The notes: generated from the letters alone by a model not told the origin. Counted from the stretch's first letter, positions 18,323-27,299 are shown. The stretch is DNA of 40,980 bases from Planctomycetota bacterium (GCA_028278425.1 JANQEJ010000060.1:1-40980), one strand, 5' to 3'. Translations and numbers: made by a program.

Positions 18323-19951
18323 ATGGAGCAGCAAGAGGACTTCGACTGGTTTGACGAGTCCGTCGGCGCGGTAGAGTTGAAGACGGCGGAGAACACGTGC
18401 CTCCAAGTCCTTCTGGAGGACTTTGAGCTCTCCGCAAAGGGGTTCAGCGGCAACAAGGGCCTGCACCTTCGAGTCGATTTGGCCGGCGACATGCCAACGA
18501 TACGCCGCCGTGAACAGCGACACTTGGTGAAGGCTCGGATCGCTGAGCTAAACAACGTTGCCTTCGAGACCGTCGCTCGGGATGAACAAAAGCTCCTCGA
18601 AGCCGTCGTCTTCACGGGGGAGAGCCAGGTGTACTCGCCGCCAAAGGACGAACGCCGTTTTGTCTTTCGCTATGCCAGCGGCGGAGCTCTCCCGATCGCA
18701 AAGATCGGCAAGCAGCACTTCTTCTGCCTCTTCTATAGAGATGTTGAACCCTGGGGTTGGAACATCGCCAACGGATCCTGTGACACGGTCAGCGAACTCA
18801 GGAACCCGGTCGATGCGGTCCGGCGCGAGTTCGCGGAAGAACTCATAGTTCTGCACCGAGGCGACCCCGGTAAGGATTTCCAGTTCCAGTGGGCCGATGA
18901 CTCGAAGGGAGGTCGACTGAATCACCCGGTGTTCTTCGAAGCGCGCCGCCTGTGGGATGAACGTTTCATGGAAGGTGGCATCGAGGGACTCGATCCCACG
19001 CCGCTTCCCGTGCGTTCCCTTCCAGGCCCAGACTCGCTCGCGATTGAGATCGACGGCGACGAAAAGATCCACCACAACGTCTTCCTAAACATCAACGCCG
19101 CCGACTTCGGCATCGAGATCGACAAGATTGGCGTTTTCGAGATCGGGCACGATTGCGAGCTACTTGATGGCGAGATCGTTGACGGTCGACTACTCAATCG
19201 CCCCATTGGTCTCTTCGATATCGGGCGTGTAGACGAAATCCTGCAAGCGGAGGTCCAGGTCCCGGACTGGATCTTCTTCCGCGGCATCTGTTCCGGCGGC
19301 GCCGCGTTCGAGAAAGTCACCACGCAGGACTTCAGACAGCACCTAGAAAAGCAGCCTCGGATTCGTACCGAGGAGAAGATTGAGAAGTGGCTGGCGCAGT
19401 CGCCAAGCGTGAGGCACGGCCTTTGTCCCGTAACGCGTCAGATCCTCGACCGATTCCGCGGAACGGATGCCGGCCTAAAGCTCATCAGCAAGTCGGGCTC
19501 GGGAGTCTCTTGCTTTATCAGCCATGCGACGGCTGACCTGCAGTTCGCGCAGCTCTTGCATAAGGACCTGTTGAAGAACGGGATTAGCTGCTGGTTCGCG
19601 CCGGAGGACATGATGATCGGGGACCACATCATGCAGACGGTCAACGAGGCCATTCGCCTGCACGACAAGGTCGTTGTGATCCTCAGCACAGCATCAATAG
19701 AGAGCACCTGGGTCGAACACGAGGTAAGCCGGGCCCTTGATGGGAGCGCGAAGCGAGGTAGGAACCTGCTGTTCCCGATTCGCATCGATGACGCCGTGAT
19801 GGAGTGCCCATCCGGCTGGGCGAATGAGCTTCGCACGAAGCAGAACGGGCAGTACATCGGCGACTTCACGAACTGGAAGGATGCAGAGAGTTACGACGTC
19901 GCGCTGAAGAAGCTTGTGCTCGCACTTCAGGGGGAAGGCCAAGCGTCCTAG
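18323..19951 (+). CDS. NUDIX-like/TIR domain fusion protein, candidate immune effector
   Basis: 542 residues from the ATG at 18323, which has an excellent Shine-Dalgarno (GAGGAGAGG). Residues about 110-355 resemble a NUDIX hydrolase fold: PWGWNIANG followed by the box-like NPVDAVRREFAEELIV (about 160-176). The REFAEEL core is intact but the spacing from the upstream Glu is two residues longer than canonical. Residues about 394-540 are a TIR domain (CFISHATADLQFAQLLHKDL, then CWFAPEDM, then STWVEHEVSRAL), with W463 and the expected NADase glutamate E467. Bacterial TIR domains commonly cleave NAD+ in anti-phage defence. The N-terminal module would be sensor or regulator. Composition is AT-richer than the neighbours (58% GC in one line counted), suggesting acquisition. 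Confidence 0.8.
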   Translation: MEQQEDFDWFDESVGAVELKTAENTCLQVLLEDFELSAKGFSGNKGLHLRVDLAGDMPTIRRREQRHLVKARIAELNNVAFETVARDEQKLLEAVVFTGESQVYSPPKDERRFVFRYASGGALPIAKIGKQHFFCLFYRDVEPWGWNIANGSCDTVSELRNPVDAVRREFAEELIVLHRGDPGKDFQFQWADDSKGGRLNHPVFFEARRLWDERFMEGGIEGLDPTPLPVRSLPGPDSLAIEIDGDEKIHHNVFLNINAADFGIEIDKIGVFEIGHDCELLDGEIVDGRLLNRPIGLFDIGRVDEILQAEVQVPDWIFFRGICSGGAAFEKVTTQDFRQHLEKQPRIRTEEKIEKWLAQSPSVRHGLCPVTRQILDRFRGTDAGLKLISKSGSGVSCFISHATADLQFAQLLHKDLLKNGISCWFAPEDMMIGDHIMQTVNEAIRLHDKVVVILSTASIESTWVEHEVSRALDGSAKRGRNLLFPIRIDDAVMECPSGWANELRTKQNGQYIGDFTNWKDAESYDVALKKLVLALQGEGQAS

Positions 19952-20007
19952 CCCCCGATCCGCTGACTGCGTGGAGCGAGCTGGCAGCGATCCCAGCCCC
20001 GCCACAC

Positions 20008-20610
20008 CTACTCCAGCTCGACGACCTCGCGCACCGGCTTGTAGTCCCCCAGCTCCCGCTCGAACTCGTGACGCAGGATCGTGAAGTACCACTCGTCCAC
20101 CGCGACGCCCCCCTTCATCACCTTGGCCTTGGACAGGTGCGCCATGCGGTAGCCGTTGCGCTCGAGCACGAGCCGCGAGCCCGCGTTCCCGACGAACACG
20201 TAGGCCGTCATCACCGCCGCGTCCAGGTAGCGGAAGGCCAGGTGGGTGACCATCCGGACCGCCTCGGTCATGAAACCGCGTCCCCAGTAGGCCGGGTCGA
20301 GCCAGTAGCCGACGTCGCCGGTCGTCGGGTGACCCGCGAAGCGCGGGCCGATGGAGCCGGCGAAGGCCTCGGTCTCGACGTCGAGGATGGCGAAGTGATA
20401 GTCGTCGCCGTTGCCGCTCGGGACGATCCAGCGGCAATAGAAGTCGGCCACCTCCTCGCGGCAGGCGGGGCCGTCCCACACCAGCCAGCGCAGGATGTCT
20501 TCGTTCTCGTGCAGGACGTCGAAGGCGGTGTCGGCGAAGCGCGGATCGAGCGGCACGAGCTTGACGCGCTCGCCGAAGAGCTCGGCGTGCTTCAGGCGCG
20601 GGCGCTTCAT
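20008..20610 (-). CDS. GNAT family N-acetyltransferase (RimJ/RimL type)
   Basis: 200 residues. The layout is that of RimJ-like acetyltransferases: ERVKLVPLDPRF at the start, YHFAILDVETEAFAGSIG as the central strands, then GYWLDPAYWGRGFMTEAV, which contains the acetyl-CoA pyrophosphate-binding RGxxTEA motif, and finally AYVFVGNAGSRLVLERNGYR. Its ATG overlaps the TGA of the upstream secreted-protein gene (ATGA), so the two are coupled. Substrate unknown; the family acetylates protein N-termini, amino groups or small molecules. Confidence 0.88.
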   Translation of the reverse strand: MKRPRLKHAELFGERVKLVPLDPRFADTAFDVLHENEDILRWLVWDGPACREEVADFYCRWIVPSGNGDDYHFAILDVETEAFAGSIGPRFAGHPTTGDVGYWLDPAYWGRGFMTEAVRMVTHLAFRYLDAAVMTAYVFVGNAGSRLVLERNGYRMAHLSKAKVMKGGVAVDEWYFTILRHEFERELGDYKPVREVVELE

Positions 20611-22445
20611 CCGGAGAGCTGCTCCAGCATGTCGATCAAGCCGAGGCAGAGGCGCAGCGAGCCGGAAAGGCCGGGATTCGCCGCGCCGTCGCCGGCGAGG
20701 CGATGCTCGACGAAGCCGTGCGGTTGCCGAAACCGCTCCACGGTCGTGCGGAGCACCGCGGTGAACATCGCGCGGGTGTCGTCGCTGCGCAGCTCCGGAA
20801 GCCCCTCGTCGTAGATCATCCCGAGGCCGGCCAGGAGGTTCTGGGGTACGCCGCCGACGTCGCCGACCGGGAGCGAGCGCGGGTAGAAGCCCTGGACCGT
20901 CGTGTCGATCCACGCGCCGGCGCCGGTCTGCTGGCCGCGGAAGTGCGAGTCGGCTGCGGCGTCGAGCAGCGTCGTCACGCCGTCGAGATAGCTCGGCTCG
21001 AGCGCCGCGACGTCGCGGAAGATCTTCCAGCAGCGCACCTGGTCCGCGGCGACGTTGCCGCCGTAGCGCAACGCGTCGCGCCAGAGCGGCGCGTAGCGCT
21101 CCAGACCCGAGACGGCCAGGCTGCGGAAGACGCGGTTCTCGGGATGCGCCTGCCACATCGAGGTGGCGCGGCCGCCGTAGTGGCCGTAGTTGTCGTCGAA
21201 ACCCGGATCGATGTTGCGCCAGTCGCCCGGCCAGTAGTGGTCGTACTCGAGCGTGAGACAGGCCTCCTCGGCGGTGCGGAGGAGCGTCTTCGCGAACGCG
21301 TCGTCCGCGGTGACGGCCGCGAGGCGCGCCAGCGGCTCCACGACGTCGAGCCGCCGGAGCTGTGGAACGTCGAAGAAGGGCTGGCCGTCCGCCGGCCGGT
21401 ACTTCACCGCCACCTCGCCGTCGGGCAGCACGCCGCGCGCGAGAACGGTTCGCGCCATGCGCTCGACCAGGGCCAGCGCCCGCTCGCGCCATTCGCTCGG
21501 CCCGTGGTCCGCCACGTCGAGCAGGAAGCCCATGGCGCGGCGGATCTCGACCGGCCGGTCGTCGAGGGGGCGATCCTCCACGGGATCCCAGCGGCGCGGC
21601 AACCCGGTCTCCGGGTGGACGCACCGCTCGGCGTAGGCGTCGAGAAACTCCGCCACGCGAGCGTCCCAACCGCGCTCGGGGGCGGCGCGGGACGCGCGGA
21701 GAAGAAGCTCGTGGAACGCGACGTCGCCGACGCTGCGGCGCGCCGGCCCCACGGTCTCGCCGGTCACCGCGTCGAAGTCCCGCGTCACGAACGGAAGGTG
21801 CACGTCGCCCTCGCGGTCGAGCGCGCGCGCGAGCACGATCGACAGGACGGCGTCGAGGTGGCCGAGGATCTCCTCGCGGAGCGCCGCTTCGATCGGGCAC
21901 GGGAGCGGCACCAGCACCTCGACCGACGACCAGTACGATTCGATCGGATCGCCGACGTCGGAATCGCCCGAGAGCTGGAGGATCAACCGCGGGCGCAAGG
22001 GCGCTCCGGGGTCGCGCCACTCGCCGATCTCGGCGTCGAACGTCTCGGGCGCGCCCCGAACCGAGGCGGTGCGCGCGATGACGTTGCCGCCGCTGACCGT
22101 GAGCACGCCGCCCCCGCGCACGCGGCAGCGCAAGCGCACTCGGTCGATCCACGGCGCGTACGCGGCGATCGGTTGCAGCACGCTGGCGTTCGCGCCGGTG
22201 AGCTTGAGCTCGAAAGCGCCGACGTCGCCGACGAGCTCGCCGGGGTCGCCGACGGTCTTCCACCACGGAAAGCCGGGAATGCCGGGCGTGCGCGGCTCGG
22301 TGAAGTCGCCGTTGCGGAGCACGGAGACCAGGCGGACCTCTTCCGCCTCGGACTCGCTGAGCTGGCCGCTCGCGCCCGCCGCGAGCGAGACGGCTCCCGC
22401 CAGCGCCGCGCTGGCGCGCCCGAGCACCCCCTTCATCCGTGTCAT
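20607..22445 (-). CDS. Secreted helical (alpha/alpha-type) protein with N-terminal jelly-roll-like domain
   Basis: About 612 residues from the ATG at 22445; a start at 22487 would overlap the divergent dehydrogenase gene. A signal peptide (AALAGAVSLAAGASG) is followed by a beta-rich region with LRNGDF, the usual opening of carbohydrate-binding jelly-roll domains, then a long helical part (about 190-612) whose regular helices and conserved aromatics (YDHYWPGDW, NYGHYGG, GAWIDTTVQGFYPR) resemble alpha/alpha-barrel glycosidases or lyases. I cannot assign a family. Co-transcription with the acetyltransferase is likely. Confidence 0.75.
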   Translation of the reverse strand: MTRMKGVLGRASAALAGAVSLAAGASGQLSESEAEEVRLVSVLRNGDFTEPRTPGIPGFPWWKTVGDPGELVGDVGAFELKLTGANASVLQPIAAYAPWIDRVRLRCRVRGGGVLTVSGGNVIARTASVRGAPETFDAEIGEWRDPGAPLRPRLILQLSGDSDVGDPIESYWSSVEVLVPLPCPIEAALREEILGHLDAVLSIVLARALDREGDVHLPFVTRDFDAVTGETVGPARRSVGDVAFHELLLRASRAAPERGWDARVAEFLDAYAERCVHPETGLPRRWDPVEDRPLDDRPVEIRRAMGFLLDVADHGPSEWRERALALVERMARTVLARGVLPDGEVAVKYRPADGQPFFDVPQLRRLDVVEPLARLAAVTADDAFAKTLLRTAEEACLTLEYDHYWPGDWRNIDPGFDDNYGHYGGRATSMWQAHPENRVFRSLAVSGLERYAPLWRDALRYGGNVAADQVRCWKIFRDVAALEPSYLDGVTTLLDAAADSHFRGQQTGAGAWIDTTVQGFYPRSLPVGDVGGVPQNLLAGLGMIYDEGLPELRSDDTRAMFTAVLRTTVERFRQPHGFVEHRLAGDGAANPGLSGSLRLCLGLIDMLEQLSG

Positions 22446-22485
22446 TCGATCCGCGAAGCCGCTATCCTCTTGCGCCCATTTTGCC

Positions 22486-23493
22486 ATGAAGACGTACCGA
22501 ATCGTCGAGCTGCTCGGGGACGGAATCTCGGCCGAGCTTTCCCGAAGCGTTCACGCGGTCGCCGCGGCGCTTCCGTTCGAGGTCGAGTTTCACGCCGTCG
22601 ATCTCTCGGTCGAGAATCGCGTCGAGGCCGGCGACGCCGTCTACGACGAAGCGGTGGGAGCGATGAAGGAGCTCCGCACCGCGATCAAGTACCCGACGGT
22701 CACGCAGAAGGAGAGCCCGAACCGCGTCCTGCGCGAGCGCTGCGACTTCGCCGTGATCCACCGTCCGGTGATGACCTTCCCGGGCGTCGAGAACAACTTC
22801 AAGAAGAGCCTCGACGTCGACGTCGTCCGCATCGCCACCGGCGGCACCTACGCCGACCGCGGCATGCGCATCGGCGAGGAGTCGGCCGTGTCGATCCGCG
22901 TCATCGAACGTCACCCGAGCCGGCTCGCCGCCCGGTTCGCCTTCGACCTGGCGCGCGAGCGCGGCTCGCACGTGGTCTCCACGAGCAAGTACACGATCCA
23001 GCGCGAGGCGGACGGCCTCTTCGAGGACCAGGTCGAGGAGATCGCGAAGCGCTACCCGGAGATCGAGTACCGCCGCGAGCTCTTCGACGCGCTGCTCGCC
23101 GGCGTGATCCTGCGTCCCGAGAAGTACAAGGTCATCGTCTGCCCGAACGAGTACGGCGACTTCCTGTCCGACATGGCCTGCGGGCTGATCGGCTCGATCG
23201 GGCTCGGCGACAGCGCGTCGTTCGCGTTCGACGAGGAGGGCGGCTGCACCCTCGCCATGTTCGACCCCGCCGGCGGCAGCGCGCCGGACATCGCGGGCAA
23301 GGGGGTCTGCAACCCGAGCGCGGCGCTGCTCGCCTTCGGCTCGCTGCTGCGTCACATCGGCCAGCAGGGGATCGGCCAGAAGCTGCGGGACGCGGTGCGC
23401 GATGCGATCGGGGACGGCGCGAAGACGCGCGACATCGGGGGCGAGCTCGATACGGAGCGCTTCACGCAGGCCGTCATCGAGCGGTTGAGCTAA
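22486..23493 (+). CDS. Isocitrate/isopropylmalate dehydrogenase family protein
   Basis: 335 residues, the usual size for a beta-decarboxylating dehydrogenase. Conserved elements: LLGDGIS at the start, SPNRVLRERCDFAV in the substrate arm, VSTSKYTIQREADGLF, the metal and active-site stretch NEYGDFLSDMACGLIGSIGL, and PAGGSAPDIAGKGVCNP at the cofactor site. In most relatives the last motif reads HGSAPDIAGK; here the His is Gly, which would alter NAD(P) adenine contacts. Substrate could be isocitrate, isopropylmalate or another 2-hydroxy acid; the neighbours do not decide it. Its stop overlaps that of the convergent gene by 4 nt. Confidence 0.87.
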   Translation: MKTYRIVELLGDGISAELSRSVHAVAAALPFEVEFHAVDLSVENRVEAGDAVYDEAVGAMKELRTAIKYPTVTQKESPNRVLRERCDFAVIHRPVMTFPGVENNFKKSLDVDVVRIATGGTYADRGMRIGEESAVSIRVIERHPSRLAARFAFDLARERGSHVVSTSKYTIQREADGLFEDQVEEIAKRYPEIEYRRELFDALLAGVILRPEKYKVIVCPNEYGDFLSDMACGLIGSIGLGDSASFAFDEEGGCTLAMFDPAGGSAPDIAGKGVCNPSAALLAFGSLLRHIGQQGIGQKLRDAVRDAIGDGAKTRDIGGELDTERFTQAVIERLS

Positions 23494-23768
23494 CCCTCCG
23501 GCTCGCCCTCCTCGGTCGCGTCCATCTCGACCTCGCCCCAGGCCTCGGCCAGGATCTCCGACGCCTTGTCGAAGGCCTCCATGGGGACGTAGACACCGAT
23601 CCCGCGGATCGTGCTGTGCGCGGCGATGCCGAGCTCCGCCACGTCGAAGTCCGCTCCGTGGAGCAGCGACGGGATCCCCGCCTCGCGGAGGAGCCCCTGC
23701 GCCATGTCGGCCATCATCTTGTCGACGCCGTCCAGGACCAGGGCGTATTCGTCGTCCATCTTGGGCAT
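23490..23768 (-). CDS. DUF2007-like small protein (92 aa)
   Basis: Starts at ATG 23768 (MPKMDDEYAL) or the internal ATG at 23759. The compact alpha/beta pattern, LLREAGIPSLLHGADF, then GVYVPMEAFDKASEILAEA, is that of DUF2007 (putative signal-transducing) proteins, single ferredoxin-like domains of unknown function. The C-terminus is acidic (EEGEPEG). It is convergent with the dehydrogenase and diverges from the flippase. Confidence 0.7.
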   Translation of the reverse strand: MPKMDDEYALVLDGVDKMMADMAQGLLREAGIPSLLHGADFDVAELGIAAHSTIRGIGVYVPMEAFDKASEILAEAWGEVEMDATEEGEPEG

Positions 23769-23794
23769 CGCCTCAGGATACCTTCTCGCCCGCC

Positions 23795-25135
23795 GTGCCC
23801 ACCGCCAACGACCCAAAGGAGAATCCGGAGAGCGCGTCCGTTCCCCGCCGCGTGTGGAGCGGGACCGGGCTGCTGGTGCTCGGGCGCGTCTTCGGAGCGC
23901 TCTGCACGATGGCGGTGCTCGCGCTGCTCTCGCGCCACCTCCCCGGCGAGGGCTTCGGCCGCTTCACGTTCTACCTCGCGGCCTTCGCGCTGCTCGACGC
24001 CCTCGCGGACTTCGGAACCGGCGCCGTGGCCGTGCAGCGCACCGCGCACGACAACTGGGCGATCCCCGCCGTCCTGACGTCGGCGCGGCGGATCCGTGTC
24101 GCCCTCGCGACGGTCGGCGTCGCCGTGGTCGGGCTGCTGGTGCTCGCGCTGCGCGAGCCCGGCGGCTGGTGGATCACCCTTGCGGCCCTCTATCCGCTGA
24201 CCCACGCGCTCGAGCTCTCGGCCACCGTCTTCAAGAACCGCCTGGCCTGGGGCGTGCCGGTGGCGGTGCGCGCGCTGGCGGCGGCCGCGCGGCTCGGGAT
24301 CGTCCTCGCCCTCTTCGCGCTCGGCGTGGAGAGCGCGGCGCTCTTCCTGCTCGGCACCGCGGCGGCGAGCGGCCTTGCCAACGTGCTGCTCCACCTCGCC
24401 GCGCGCCGGCACCTTCCGCGCCCGACGATCGCGATCCAGCCCGAGCGCGGCCTGCTGCGCGCGGCGTGGCCGCTCGGCGTGGCGGGCCTCTGCCAGCAGG
24501 CGTACTTCCACGTCGACAACCTCTTCGTGCGCGCCATCGAGGGCTTGGAGCCCACCGGCTGGTACAACGGCGGCGTGCGGCTGATGAGCGTCCTCATCAT
24601 GGTCGCGCAGTTCGCGCCGCAGGTGGCGCTGCCCTGGCTGACGCGCCGGACGCACGAGGGCGATCTCGGACGCGCCTGCGCGCGCCTCGGACAGCCGCTC
24701 TTTGCGCTCGCCGGCCTCGGAACCGGGCTGCTCCTGCCGTGGCGCGAGGACGTCCTTCGCCTGCTTTACGGCGACGCCTTCGCGGCCGCGGGAGCGAGCC
24801 TCGGCTGGCTTCTCGCCGCGGCGGCGGCGATCTACGCCGGCGCGTGCCTCCTGACCGCGGTCGTCGCGACCGGGAGCTCGCGCGCCGTCCTCGCAGTCGC
24901 GGCGGCCGGCCTCGCGGTGAACGTCGCGGGCAACTTCGCGCTCGTCCCGCCGCTCGGCATCACGGGCGCGGGGCTCGCGACCTTCGCCACCGAGCTCGCG
25001 GTGGCCGTCGGCGCGCTCTGGGTGCTGGTCCGCGCCGGTCGCTCGCCGCTCGCGCACCGGCCGTGGCTCTGGCTCCTCGGGCCCGTCCTCTTCGGCGCGG
25101 GCGCGTGGCTCTCGGGCCTCTTCGTCAGCCCGTGA
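23795..25135 (+). CDS. Polysaccharide/oligosaccharide flippase (Wzx-like, MOP superfamily)
   Basis: 446 residues from a GTG at 23795. About twelve membrane helices start at residue 24 and run to the C-terminus (GAWLSGLFVSP). The N-terminal helix with SRHLPGEGFGRFTF and ALADFGTGAVAVQR is typical of polysaccharide biosynthesis export proteins. It probably flips lipid-linked sugar units across the inner membrane and would serve the glycosyltransferases spread through 27-37 kb. Its 3' end overlaps the convergent histidine kinase gene by 11 nt. Confidence 0.88.
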   Translation: MPTANDPKENPESASVPRRVWSGTGLLVLGRVFGALCTMAVLALLSRHLPGEGFGRFTFYLAAFALLDALADFGTGAVAVQRTAHDNWAIPAVLTSARRIRVALATVGVAVVGLLVLALREPGGWWITLAALYPLTHALELSATVFKNRLAWGVPVAVRALAAAARLGIVLALFALGVESAALFLLGTAAASGLANVLLHLAARRHLPRPTIAIQPERGLLRAAWPLGVAGLCQQAYFHVDNLFVRAIEGLEPTGWYNGGVRLMSVLIMVAQFAPQVALPWLTRRTHEGDLGRACARLGQPLFALAGLGTGLLLPWREDVLRLLYGDAFAAAGASLGWLLAAAAAIYAGACLLTAVVATGSSRAVLAVAAAGLAVNVAGNFALVPPLGITGAGLATFATELAVAVGALWVLVRAGRSPLAHRPWLWLLGPVLFGAGAWLSGLFVSP

Positions 25136-27299
25136 CGGCCCGCATCGCCTGGCGCATGTCGTTCACCGTGAACGGCTTCTGCAGGAACCCCGCGAGCCCC
25201 TGCCCGCTGAAGCGGCGCGTCGCCTCCTTCTCGGTGTAGCCGCTCATCAGGAGCACGCGCACGTCGCCGCGCACCGCGCGCATCGCGCGGAACGCCTCCT
25301 GCCCGTCGAGCCGCGGCATCGTCATGTCGAGGAGCACCGCGCGGAAGTCCCCGGGACACTTGCGGAAGAGCTCGACGGCGCGTTCGCCGTCCTCCGCGGC
25401 GAGCACGTCGAAGCCGATAGACTCGAGCAGGCGGCCGGCCGCGACCCGCACGGTCTCCTCGTCGTCGACGACGAGCACGAGGCCTTCGCCCCGCCACTCC
25501 GACTCCTCGTCGGGCGGCTCCTCCGCGACCGCGGTCGGCTCCTGCGCCGGGCTCAGGAACAGGCGGAACTTCGTCCCGCGGCCCGGCTCGCTCTCGACCC
25601 AGAGCGCGCCCTCGTGCCCGTTCACGATGCCGTGCACGACGGCGAGCCCGAGCCCGCGGCCGGTGAACTTGGTCGTGAAGAACGGATCGAAGATCTGCAC
25701 GAGGGTCTCCGCGTCCATCCCGGTTCCGGTGTCGGCGACCTCGAGGCAGACGTACTCGCCTTCCGGGCGGTTGCGGCCCAGAATCGCCTCGTCGAGCTCC
25801 GCGCGGCTCGCGCGCACGAGACCGGTCGCGATCGCGATGACACCGCTCCTCTCGCCGATCGCCTCGGCGGCGTTCAGCACGAGGTTCATCACCACCTGGC
25901 GGAGCTGCGTCGGGTCGGCGACGACGCCGGGGATCGAGCGGTCGAAGTCGAAGCGCAAGACGATCTTCTTCGCGATCGAAACCTGGAGCAGGTGCCCCAT
26001 CTCGGAGACGAGCTCGTTCAGGTCCAGCGTCGTGACGACGAAGTGTCCTTTGCCCGAGTAGGCGAGCATCTGCCGCGCGAGCTCGGCCGCGCGCTCGGCG
26101 GAGGTCTGGATCTCGTGGAGAAACGTCCTCAGGGGCGAGTGCTCCGGCGACTCCTTCAGAGCGAGACTGGCGGTGCCCAGGATCCCGACCAGAAGGTTGT
26201 TGAAGTCGTGCGCGATCCCGCCGGCGAGCAGCCCCAGGCTCTCCATCTTCTGCGCCTCGAGCAGGTTGCGCTCCACGGTGCGGCGCTTCTCCTCGGCGCG
26301 GACCCGCATCAGCTCCGCGCCGGCGCGCGCGGCGAGGACGCGGAAGAGCGAGTGCTCGTGGATGTTCGCGTGCAGGGGCCGGTCGTGGAGGATGCTCACG
26401 TGGCCGATGCGCTCGCCGTCGGTGTCTTCCAGCGCGATGCCGGCGAACGCCTCCGCCCCCAGCTCCTGGAGCATCGCGAAGTCCGGAAACGCCTCGGCGA
26501 CGTCCGACGGGACGACGACGACGCCGTCGACGTAGATCTGGGCACAGGGCGATCCCGCGAGGTCGTATTCGTAGTTCTCGCCGATCTCCCCGTCGCGGCA
26601 CACCGCGAGGGTTCGCACGCGGCCGCCGGGCTGCGGCAGCCGCTCCGCCACCAACGCGACCTTGACGTGCATCGCGCGCGCCAGGCTGCGCACCACGGCG
26701 CGAAACGTGTCCGAGCTGGACGGAGCGCTGATCGTCTCGTGGATCACCTGGAGCTCCTGGAGCGCGCGGCGCGACTCGAGGTTCGCGGCCACGCGGTCGC
26801 GGAAGCGCTCGAGCACCCTGCTGACCTGCTCGCCGTCGTCGCGCGGCCGCCGGTCGAGGGTGGCGATCAGGCCGAGCGGGCGACCGCTCGCGTCCTGCAG
26901 GGGCACTCCGACGTAGGACTCCGCGCCCAGCTCCGCGAGGAGCAGGTCGTCCGGAAAGCGGACGGCGACGTCGCGCGCGTGAAACACGGGGCTCTGGCCG
27001 ACGACCTGCTCGCAGGGCGTACCGCGCAGCTCGTAGACGAAGTTCTCGACGTGTTCACCGCTCCTGTACGCGGCGAGCGTCATGACCTGATCCCACGCCT
27101 CGCCGTGCAGCTCTCCGACGAACACCGTGTGGACGTCGAGCGCTCCGGCGAGAAACTCGACCAGCCAGTGGAGGAACTCCTGGCGCCGACCGGCCAGCAG
27201 GCCGACCGCGAGATCCGCCGGAGATGCGGCGAGATCTTCGAGCGGAAGAGCCACCGCGTCGCGCGCGGTTCCGGACGCACGCATGCCTTGCCCCGCCAT
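25125..27299 (-). CDS. Hybrid sensor histidine kinase: GAF-GAF-HisKA-HATPase-REC
   Basis: 724 residues with no membrane helix, so cytoplasmic. Two tandem GAF-like domains at about 40-172 and 192-335 share the pattern GTPCEQVV / GSPCAQIY and LGAESYVGVPL / LGAEAFAGIAL, evidence of internal duplication. Then come HisKA with H364 in GGIAHDFNNLL, HATPase with N-box MNLVLNAAEA (471-480), DTGTGMD (523-529) and GRGLGLAVVHG, and a REC domain with phosphoacceptor D658 in LLDMTMP and K708. No separate output gene is adjacent, so the partner response regulator or phosphotransfer protein is elsewhere. It diverges from a glycosyltransferase gene with 45 bp between. Confidence 0.92.
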   Translation of the reverse strand: MAGQGMRASGTARDAVALPLEDLAASPADLAVGLLAGRRQEFLHWLVEFLAGALDVHTVFVGELHGEAWDQVMTLAAYRSGEHVENFVYELRGTPCEQVVGQSPVFHARDVAVRFPDDLLLAELGAESYVGVPLQDASGRPLGLIATLDRRPRDDGEQVSRVLERFRDRVAANLESRRALQELQVIHETISAPSSSDTFRAVVRSLARAMHVKVALVAERLPQPGGRVRTLAVCRDGEIGENYEYDLAGSPCAQIYVDGVVVVPSDVAEAFPDFAMLQELGAEAFAGIALEDTDGERIGHVSILHDRPLHANIHEHSLFRVLAARAGAELMRVRAEEKRRTVERNLLEAQKMESLGLLAGGIAHDFNNLLVGILGTASLALKESPEHSPLRTFLHEIQTSAERAAELARQMLAYSGKGHFVVTTLDLNELVSEMGHLLQVSIAKKIVLRFDFDRSIPGVVADPTQLRQVVMNLVLNAAEAIGERSGVIAIATGLVRASRAELDEAILGRNRPEGEYVCLEVADTGTGMDAETLVQIFDPFFTTKFTGRGLGLAVVHGIVNGHEGALWVESEPGRGTKFRLFLSPAQEPTAVAEEPPDEESEWRGEGLVLVVDDEETVRVAAGRLLESIGFDVLAAEDGERAVELFRKCPGDFRAVLLDMTMPRLDGQEAFRAMRAVRGDVRVLLMSGYTEKEATRRFSGQGLAGFLQKPFTVNDMRQAMRAVTG

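Noticed and set aside
19976..19996. GCTGG/CCAGC hairpin after the NUDIX-like/TIR gene
   Set aside because: 5-bp stem, long loop and no T-run; not a convincing terminator.
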